Of a stretch of 12,765 nucleotides of DNA, positions 1-5,680 are shown piece after piece (the stretch's first letter is position 1; every line of letters begins with the position of its first letter). A program made the position numbers and the translations under genes. A model generated the notes under the pieces. It worked only from the letters and a program-made list of their open reading frames with translations. It ran no database searches and was not told the DNA's origin. The DNA is taken from positions 1 through 12,765 of the forward strand of contig ONYV01000026.1 of the NCBI GenBank assembly GCA_900322105.1, written 5' to 3'. The DNA is from an uncultured Eubacteriales bacterium (lineage in GTDB: Bacteria > Bacillota > Clostridia > Oscillospirales > Acutalibacteraceae).

Positions 1-2821
1 TGTAGATCTTGTTGTGGCGCTCTAAGATGGCGCGGACTTCGTCGGTGGTGATGGCATCAACGCCGCAGCCGAAAGATACGAGCTGCACTAAGTTCATGTC
101 GGGCTGACGGCTGACGAACTCTGCGGCGGCGTACATACGGGAGTGGTATGTCCACTGGTTGAGAACGCCTGTGGTGCGGCGATGCTCATAGATGCTCACC
201 ACGTCTTCCGATACGATGGCAACATCAAAGCTGGTGATGAGCTTGTCGATGCCGTGGTTGATTTCAGGGTCGGCGTGATAGGGACGGCCGGCCAGAACGA
301 TGATGCGCTTGTTTTCGGAACGCGCCTTTTTGATGATTGCCTGACCAAACTGACGGATGCGGCGCAGATAGTCGGCATATTCTTCATAAGCTGCGGATGC
401 TGCCTCTTTGACTTCTTTTAGTGTGATGTCGGGATAGAGCTTCTGAAGAAGGGGACAGATCTTTTTCGGAAAATCTTTCGGGCGGTGGATGCCGACAAAA
501 TCGTGGAAAAATCTGATGTCCGAGATCTTGTCGACGTTGGCGGCGATAACTTCGGGATAGTAGGCAACGACAGGACAGTTGTAGTGATTGTCGCCTAAGT
601 TTTCATCAAAGTTATAGGACATACAGGGATAGAAGATATCCTTGATGCCGTTATCGAGCAGCCATTGTACATGACCGTGTATCAGCTTTGCAGGGAAGCA
701 GACGGTGTCGGAGGGGATGGTCTGCTGACCGTTGAGATAGAGTTTTCGGTTGGAAAACGGGGATGTGACGACTTCAAACTGCAGTTTCGTCAGGAAAGCG
801 TGCCAGAAAGGCAGAAGCTCAAACATATTCAGTCCCAGAGGGATGCCGATCTTTCCGCGCTTGCCGGGTTTCGGAACATAGGTTTTCAGAAGCCGGAGCT
901 TGAACTGGTAGATATTCATGCTCTCGTCAGGCGACTTTTTGGTGACGGGCTTTTCGCAGCGGTTGCCTGCGATGAACTTTCTGCCGTCGCTGAAGGTATT
1001 GACGGTCAGGCGGCAGTTGTTGCTGCAGCCGCCGCAGTTGACGGAGCGTATTTCATGTGTGAAACTCTTTAAGTGCGGAAGATCGAGGATCGTAGAGCGG
1101 TGCTTGTCGGTGCATTTTTCTTTCGCATACAATGCTGCGCCGTAAGCGCCCATCAGACCTGAAATTTCGGGACGGATAACGTTAGTGCCCATTTCCTGCT
1201 CAAAAGCACGCAGCACGGCGTCATTCAGGAAAGTGCCGCCCTGCACAACGATCTTTTTGCCGAGTTCGGCAGGACTTGCCACACGGATGACCTTATACAG
1301 CGCATTCTTGACAACGCTCAGGCACAGACCTGCGGAGATATCCTCGATGGTAGCACCGTCCTTTTGCGCCTGCTTGACAGAGGAGTTCATAAATACGGTG
1401 CAGCGTGAGCCGAGGTCGACAGGCTGTTTGGCAAGCAGACCGAGTTTTGAAAATTCTTCCGAGGAATAGCCGAGAGCGTTGGCAAAAGTCTGCAAAAACG
1501 AACCGCAGCCCGAAGAACAGGCTTCGTTGAGGAAAATGTTGTCGATTGCGCCGTTTCGTATCTTGAAGCACTTGATATCCTGACCGCCGATGTCGATGAT
1601 GAATTCGACATCAGGCATAAAGCTTCGGGCAGCGGTCAGGTGAGCGATAGTCTCGACAACGCCGATATCTGCGCCAAAGGCGTTTTTGATGATCTCTTCG
1701 CCGTAGCCTGTGACAGCAGAGCCTGCGATTTGGATGTCGGGGTTTATCTCGTAGATATGCTCTAAAAAGCTCTTGACGATCGGAACGGGGTTGCCGCTGT
1801 TGGGGAGATACTCGGAATAGAGCAGAGTGCCGTCTTTGGCAGTGACAACGCCTTTGACGGTGGTGGAGCCTGCGTCAATGCCGATGAATACTTTGCCGTG
1901 GTGATCTTTCAGCTCGCCTCGTCTGACGGTGGCTTTTGCGTGACGTTTGCGAAATTCGTCCAGCTCCTTCCGGTTTTTGAAAAGCGGCTTGTTAAAAGCA
2001 AAGTTGCCCGAACCGCGGTAAACGGAGATCTGCTTGATGACTTTATCTAAATCAACAGGCTTGCAGGCGCAGAGAGCCGCGCCCATAGAGACATAATACA
2101 GGGAATTTTCGGGACAAAGCCCTGTCGTTTTCAGTGACTTGTCAAAGCTCCTCCGAAGTTCGGGAATAAAGGTCAGCGGACCGCCGAGGTAAACGACGTT
2201 TCCTTTGATCTCTCTGCCCTGCGCAAGACCTGCGATCGTCTGGTTGACGACAGCGCCGAAGATGCTGGCGGCGATATCTGTTTTTTTAGCACCCTGATTC
2301 AGCAGCGGCTGTATGTCTGTTTTTGCAAATACGCCGCAGCGTGAGGCGATGGTGTAGATCTTTTCGTGCTGTGCGGCAAGGTCGCTGAGCTCTTCGATGG
2401 GTACGTTCAGCAGCGTTGCCATCTGGTCGATAAAAGCGCCCGTACCTCCTGCGCACGAACCGTTCATACGAACTTCCATGCTGCCTGAGAGGAAGAGGAT
2501 CTTGGCGTCCTCGCCGCCCAGCTCGATGATAACGTCCGTATCGGGGATAAGGGTCTTTGCGGCGACACGGGTAGCGTAGACTTCCTGGATAAAGTCGATG
2601 CCGCAGACGTCTGCCACGCCCATGCCGGCAGAACCCGACATAGCGATCTGCGCATCCTCCGCTTCGGGTAATTCTTTGCGCAGCCTTTTGAGAAGCTCCG
2701 ATATTTTTTCGGTGATCTGTGAATAGTGCCGCTCATACACTTTGTAGAGCAGCTTGTTGTTTTCGTCAAGCGCAGTGCATTTGACGGTAGTGGAGCCGAT
2801 GTCCAATCCGATCCTTATCAT
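1..2821 (-). CDS. Tandem acyl-CoA dehydratase activase/DUF2229 protein (partial, C-terminus beyond window)
   Basis: This gene reads leftward from ATG at 2821-2819 and stays open for 940 codons to the window edge, so its C-terminus is missing. Two activase domains of the BadF/BadG/HgdC ATPase type are visible. Domain 1 (about 1-300) has the phosphate-binding GLDIGSTT at 5-12 and the Fe-S signature GSCAGGTG (Cys123) with SRCGVF (Cys162). Domain 2 starts near 311 with GIDAGSTT and has NEACSSGCG (Cys435) with SRCTVF (Cys474). Both cysteine pairs are 39 residues apart, as in HgdC. A DUF2229-type region follows from about 590, with a cysteine cluster (596, 599, 603, 622) and GRPYHADPEINHG. In the known family, ATP hydrolysis drives an electron from a [4Fe-4S] cluster into 2-hydroxyacyl-CoA dehydratases. 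Full-length relatives are roughly 1400 residues or more, and their own substrate is unclear. A GGAAGGG ribosome site lies just before the ATG. No dehydratase subunit gene is in the window. Confidence 0.9.
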   Translation of the reverse strand, partial: MIRIGLDIGSTTVKCTALDENNKLLYKVYERHYSQITEKISELLKRLRKELPEAEDAQIAMSGSAGMGVADVCGIDFIQEVYATRVAAKTLIPDTDVIIELGGEDAKILFLSGSMEVRMNGSCAGGTGAFIDQMATLLNVPIEELSDLAAQHEKIYTIASRCGVFAKTDIQPLLNQGAKKTDIAASIFGAVVNQTIAGLAQGREIKGNVVYLGGPLTFIPELRRSFDKSLKTTGLCPENSLYYVSMGAALCACKPVDLDKVIKQISVYRGSGNFAFNKPLFKNRKELDEFRKRHAKATVRRGELKDHHGKVFIGIDAGSTTVKGVVTAKDGTLLYSEYLPNSGNPVPIVKSFLEHIYEINPDIQIAGSAVTGYGEEIIKNAFGADIGVVETIAHLTAARSFMPDVEFIIDIGGQDIKCFKIRNGAIDNIFLNEACSSGCGSFLQTFANALGYSSEEFSKLGLLAKQPVDLGSRCTVFMNSSVKQAQKDGATIEDISAGLCLSVVKNALYKVIRVASPAELGKKIVVQGGTFLNDAVLRAFEQEMGTNVIRPEISGLMGAYGAALYAKEKCTDKHRSTILDLPHLKSFTHEIRSVNCGGCSNNCRLTVNTFSDGRKFIAGNRCEKPVTKKSPDESMNIYQFKLRLLKTYVPKPGKRGKIGIPLGLNMFELLPFWHAFLTKLQFEVVTSPFSNRKLYLNGQQTIPSDTVCFPAKLIHGHVQWLLDNGIKDIFYPCMSYNFDENLGDNHYNCPVVAYYPEVIAANVDKISDIRFFHDFVGIHRPKDFPKKICPLLQKLYPDITLKEVKEAASAAYEEYADYLRRIRQFGQAIIKKARSENKRIIVLAGRPYHADPEINHGIDKLITSFDVAIVSEDVVSIYEHRRTTGVLNQWTYHSRMYAAAEFVSRQPDMNLVQLVSFGCGVDAITTDEVRAILERHNKIY

Positions 2822-2948
2822 TCGGCATTCCCTTCCTTTCTGAAAGCAGCGGTATTCTGTGAAGATACTGCCATGTCCCTGACGCTGCATAATGAGCGTG
2901 GCATCAGAGGAGATGTTTGTCTGAATACAGATATGGTGTATGATGCAG

Positions 2949-2967
2949 GCTGTTTTTGAAAAACAGC
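2949..2967. repeat. Perfect 19-base palindrome in the activase leader
   Basis: Arms GCTGTTTTT and AAAAACAGC meet at a single central G. The palindrome lies about 30-50 bases downstream of the predicted minus-strand start point. Such a compact symmetric site could be an operator for a dimeric repressor. It is a poor RNA hairpin because the loop would be nearly absent. No regulator gene is nearby to suggest a partner. Confidence 0.4.
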
Positions 2968-3005
2968 GCTGAGTGGAGATCTTAGTAAATCGTGCTGCTC
3001 TGTTC

Positions 3006-3034
3006 ATTATACATGATTACGGTGAAAAAAACAA
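3006..3034 (-). promoter_or_regulatory. Candidate promoter of the activase gene
   Basis: On the minus strand a perfect TATAAT (3011-3006) is preceded at 17 bases by TTGTTT (3034-3029), which matches the -35 consensus only at TTG. Transcription would start near 2999, giving a leader of about 178 bases before the ATG at 2821. The -10 element is good and the -35 weak, so this is a prediction from sequence alone. Confidence 0.45.
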
Positions 3035-3280
3035 TAAGCTGCCCGAAAAGAATCATGGCAGGCAGGACGGTTTTTTTGGATAATACTATGAACGGTCAGG
3101 GGAATGCAGGAGATGTCCGACAAAATTGTTTGTATTCTTACAGTGACGGCTGAGCCGTTTTCTTGCTATGAAAAGTTTTGAAGAAATGGCAAATGCAGGA
3201 AAAAAGGGCGCGAGGCTGCAAAAAAGAGTCGGTTGAAATCTGTATAAATTGCTACTTATTTTGAGAAATGCATAAAAAAC

Positions 3281-3310
3281 TTGACATTATGCTAAGGATT
3301 AGTATAAAAT
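3281..3310 (+). promoter_or_regulatory. Promoter upstream of rny
   Basis: A perfect TTGACA at 3281-3286 is followed after 16 bases by TATAAA (3303-3308) in an AT-rich run; TAAAAT at 3305-3310 is the alternative at 18 bases. This is the best housekeeping (sigma-70/sigma-A) promoter match in the window. A start near 3315 would leave about 460 bases of leader before the rny ATG, which is long for a single gene. Confidence 0.7.
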
Positions 3311-3315
3311 ATACC

Positions 3316-3778
3316 TTGGAAGTATGGGCTTTGATGTCCTGATTCCGAAAACGGTTTTATACCTTATCTGTTGGTTTCATCTCAATGCTGCTGTTGAGAT
3401 CGGTCATATTCTATTTTACATTTTCCTGTTTTGGAATAAAGCTGACTGCATAATGCTTTGATATTTATATTCTCCCCGACTCTGTCGGGCGGTGCGCGGC
3501 AAATATTGCCGCTGCTGTGATAGTTTGATCTGCCAAACTGCGAAAATGGCGCTTGTTGGCAGGGTCATATTGCGTTACCCGAAATTTGAGCCGCAGAGGA
3601 TCGTTGTACCTTGGCGGTGATGGAGGCGTTTTTGTTAAAGACAGGCTGAAAAGAAAAACGGATGGAATATTTCCTCTCGCGGCACCTTGGGCTGATTGGA
3701 TAGAGCTTTACAACGGTATAGGAACATCGGAAACAAACAAAAATCCATCAATCAAAACTCAGGAGGTGTCAGTTTACT
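3316..3778 (+). other. Long hairpin-rich 5' leader of rny
   Basis: Between the TTGACA promoter and the rny start there are four simple hairpins: 3379-3400 (ATCTCAA, 8-base loop, TTGAGAT), 3475-3489 (CCCGAC-TCT-GTCGGG), 3496-3512 (GCGGCAA-ATA-TTGCCGC) and 3522-3539 (AGTTTG, 6-base loop, CAAACT). None is followed by a U-run, so none looks like an intrinsic terminator. I could not match the whole to a known riboswitch, 6S, SRP, RNase P or tmRNA signature. From 3553 onward one frame is open and runs into the rny body, but its residues (rich in C, W, S and G) do not look like a conserved protein. The region ends with AGGAGG at 3761-3766, the rny ribosome site. Confidence 0.45.
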
Positions 3779-5271
3779 ATGGAACCTATTGTTGCCATTA
3801 TTCTCATTATTCTAGTGGCGGGAATAGTAGGAACGGGAGCTTTCTTTGCCGGTATTCAGTATCGGAAGCTCAGCGTGAGGCGGAGGCGACCAAAAAGGAA
3901 GCCGTGATCGCAGGCAAGGACGAGGCGCACAAGCTGCTTTCGGATGCGGAGCATGAAGCGGCAGACCGCAGAAAAGAGGTTCAGCGTCAGGAAAGAAGGA
4001 TACAGCAGAAAGAAGAATCTGTTGACAAAAAGCTGGAAAACTTAGAGAAAAAAGACGAGATCATTAATCAGAAGATCAAGGCTGCCGAGGAGCGGCTGCA
4101 GGAAGCCGAAAAGCTCAAGCAGGGTCAGATGGATGTGCTCGAAAAGATCTCAGGCTTTACTCAGGAACAGGCAAAGGCTTATATTCTCGATAATCTGGAG
4201 GACGACCTTGCGCATGAAAAGGCTGTCAAGATCATGGAGTATGAGCAGAAGACCAAGGAACAGTGCGAAAAGTCTGCAAGAGAGATCATCTCCCTTGCCA
4301 TTCAGCGTGTGGCTGCCGATCATGTCAGCGAGTCTACCGTTTCGGTGGTGCCGCTGCCAAGTGATGAAATGAAAGGCCGCATCATCGGACGTGAGGGACG
4401 CAACATTCGCGCGATCGAAACACTGACGGGCGTTGACCTCATCATTGACGATACGCCTGAAGCGATCACCCTGTCCTGCTTTGAGCCTGTCAAGCGTGAG
4501 ATCGCAAGAGTGACGCTTGAAAAGCTGATCGCAGACGGCCGTATCCATCCTGCAAGGATCGAAGAAATGTATGAAAAAGCCCGCCGTGAGGTGGAGTATA
4601 TGATAAAGTCCGAGGGTGAAAGAGCCATCATCGAGGCAGGCATCAACGGCATCCATCCCGAACTGGTCAAGCTGCTCGGACGGCTGCATTTCCGCACCAG
4701 CTACGGTCAGAACGTGCTGGATCACTCCCTTGAAGTGGCTTATTTAGCAGGTATCATGGCGTCCGAATTGGGTCTGGAGCCGACAATGGCGCGCAGAGCA
4801 GGGCTTTTGCATGATATCGGCAAGGCGCTCGATCATGAGATCGAAGGTTCTCATATCGAGATCGGCGTAGACGTTGCGCGCAAGTATAAAGAAAGCGAGA
4901 TCGTTGTTCATGCCATCCATGCCCACCACGGAGATGTGGAAGCAAAAACCATCATCGCTTGTCTGGTACAGGCGGCAGACGCTATTTCCGCTGCCCGCCC
5001 GGGCGCAAGACGTGAAAATCTGGAAAACTATATCAAGCGTCTTGAAAAGCTTGAAGAAGTTGCATCCTCCTTTGAGGGCGTTGAACGCAGCTTTGCCATT
5101 CAGGCAGGACGTGAGATCAGGATCATCGTCAAGCCCGAGACCATCAAGGATGACGATATGGTGCTGCTGGCGCGTGATATCTGTAAGAAGATCGAGGACG
5201 AGGTAGAATACCCCGGTCAGATCAAGGTCAACATTATCCGTGAATCCCGCGCGATCGAATACGCAAGATAA
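3779..5271 (+). CDS. rny: Ribonuclease Y, with a frame shift between membrane anchor and catalytic body
   Basis: RNase Y is the membrane-anchored endoribonuclease that starts mRNA decay in many Firmicutes. The ATG at 3779 follows AGGAGG at 3761-3766 and opens with the family's N-terminal anchor (MEPIVAIILIIL onward, hydrophobic residues 3-26, then QYRK). That frame stops at TGA 3905-3907 after 42 codons. The rest of the protein lies in the -1 frame: an Ala/Glu/Lys coiled coil (from about 3869), a KH domain with GRIIGREGRN (4375 on), and an HD domain with the His-Asp pair at 4810-4815 (LLHDIGKA), ending at TAA 5269-5271. With one -1 shift the product is about 497 residues; family members are usually 510-525. 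From memory of the family, about 20 residues of linker after YRK (often containing IGSAEEEA) are missing, which fits an out-of-frame deletion of roughly 58 bases. Alternatives are an assembly error or a real recoding event at CCAAAAAGG (3890-3898). The identity is certain; the integrity is not. Confidence 0.88.
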
Positions 5272-5288
5272 ATTTTTGTGAACATACA

Positions 5289-5337
5289 GCAGAGAGTAAT
5301 GCACCCGAAAGGTTTTTTGCATTATTCTCTGCTTTTT
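5289..5337 (+). terminator. Intrinsic terminator after rny
   Basis: A 15-bp stem (GCAGAGAGTAATGCA at 5289-5303 paired with 5318-5332, with one G-U pair) closes a 14-base loop and is followed by TTTTTGCTTTT. It begins 18 bases after the rny stop codon and marks rny as the last gene of its transcript. Confidence 0.85.
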
Positions 5338-5452
5338 GCTTTTGAAAAACGCAAAGAAAGAGCAAAACGGATGCCGGTCGGTTTTGTGTGAGCGAAGCGC
5401 TTGAAAATGACGAAGAAGATGAAATTATTTCTGACATGAGAGCGGATAGGTC
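5338..5452. other. Gene-free spacer before the membrane-protein operon
   Basis: No ribosome site followed by a believable frame was seen here. The only structure is a short AGCG-AAG-CGCT hairpin near 5392-5402. Together with the promoter and leader that follow it forms a 409-base gap between rny and the next gene. Confidence 0.4.
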
Positions 5453-5481
5453 TTGTATTTTCAGGCGGCGTCAAGTATAAT
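5453..5481 (+). promoter_or_regulatory. Promoter of the membrane protein-pyrC-pyrF operon
   Basis: A perfect TATAAT at 5476-5481 lies 17 bases after TTGTAT (5453-5458). Spacing and -10 are ideal and the -35 is weak. Transcription would start near 5488, giving a structured leader of about 190 bases before the ATG at 5681. Confidence 0.6.
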
Positions 5482-5514
5482 AAACTGTGTATGATCAGAA
5501 CAGATTTTGCAGGG

Positions 5515-5537
5515 GTCACGGGCTGATCGCCTGTGAC
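5515..5537 (+). promoter_or_regulatory. Leader hairpin 1
   Basis: GTCACGGGC (5515-5523) pairs with GCCTGTGAC (5529-5537) through nine pairs, one of them G-U, around a TGATC loop. It is the first of three consecutive stems in the leader of the following operon. Confidence 0.45.
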
Positions 5538-5544
5538 GGATAAT

Positions 5545-5575
5545 AGACTTTCTCGGAAGTTTCCGAGGAAGTCTG
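5545..5575. repeat. Dispersed hairpin repeat, short copy
   Basis: AGACTTTCTCGG (5545-5556) pairs with CCGAGGAAGTCT (5563-5574) across a six-base loop, with one G-U pair. The 23 bases 5553-5575 occur identically at 12644-12666, in the right half of a longer inverted-repeat element. No U-run follows, so it is not a terminator. In position it is also the second stem of the operon leader. Confidence 0.7.
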
Positions 5576-5616
5576 ACAATAAAAGAGGGAAAAAGAAAAA
5601 AGACAAGGCTTTAGTG

Positions 5617-5653
5617 AAAGCGCAGGCGGATCAGAATATGGTCTGCGCTTTTT
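5617..5653 (+). terminator. Terminator-like hairpin just before the 947-residue gene (possible attenuator)
   Basis: AAAGCGCAG (5617-5625) pairs with CTGCGCTTT (5643-5651) around a 17-base loop and ends in a five-T run. It sits inside the predicted leader, 27 bases before the start codon and only 13 bases before the AAGGAGG ribosome site. An intrinsic terminator in that position would stop the operon transcript unless something prevents it forming. No complete alternative antiterminator pairing was found by eye. Confidence 0.5.
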
Positions 5654-5680
5654 AGCCGCAAGCAACAAGGAGGAATCTAC

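Larger units (their letters stand above)
2822..3280. other. Gene-free divergent intergenic region (left part)
   Basis: No convincing coding region is visible in this stretch on either strand; short open frames here lack ribosome sites and do not resemble known proteins. It contains the minus-strand promoter and palindrome listed separately. It also has a small inverted repeat near 2845-2873 (GCGGTAT paired with ATACTGC) and a short hairpin ACGGC-TGA-GCCGT at 3146-3158 followed by TTTTCTT, which is a weak terminator shape on the plus strand. The part from about 3160 to 3280 is A-rich and featureless to me. Confidence 0.5.

Noticed and set aside
665..1072. Plus-strand 135-codon open frame opposite the activase gene
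   Set aside because: It lies fully inside the well-conserved minus-strand coding region (cysteine cluster and DUF2229), has no ribosome site and no recognisable protein features.
3316..3540. 6S RNA, SRP RNA, or T-box or other known riboswitch in the rny leader
   Set aside because: There is no long rod with a central bubble, no SRP tetraloop region, no T-box sequence and no U-run terminator; only isolated small hairpins are present.
3890..3898. Canonical -1 programmed frameshift heptamer in rny
   Set aside because: CCA AAA AGG does not fit the X XXY YYZ pattern, and no clear downstream stimulatory stem was seen; it is kept only as a weak alternative in the frameshift finding.
4150..4725. Minus-strand 191-codon open frame opposite rny
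   Set aside because: It is the shadow of the KH and HD coding region, whose plus-strand residues match RNase Y throughout.
5545..5575. Possible PyrR-binding attenuator loop upstream of the pyr genes
   Set aside because: TTCCGAGGAAGTCT resembles part of the PyrR consensus but lacks the bases between TCC and GAGG, and the same sequence recurs at 12644-12666 away from any pyr gene.
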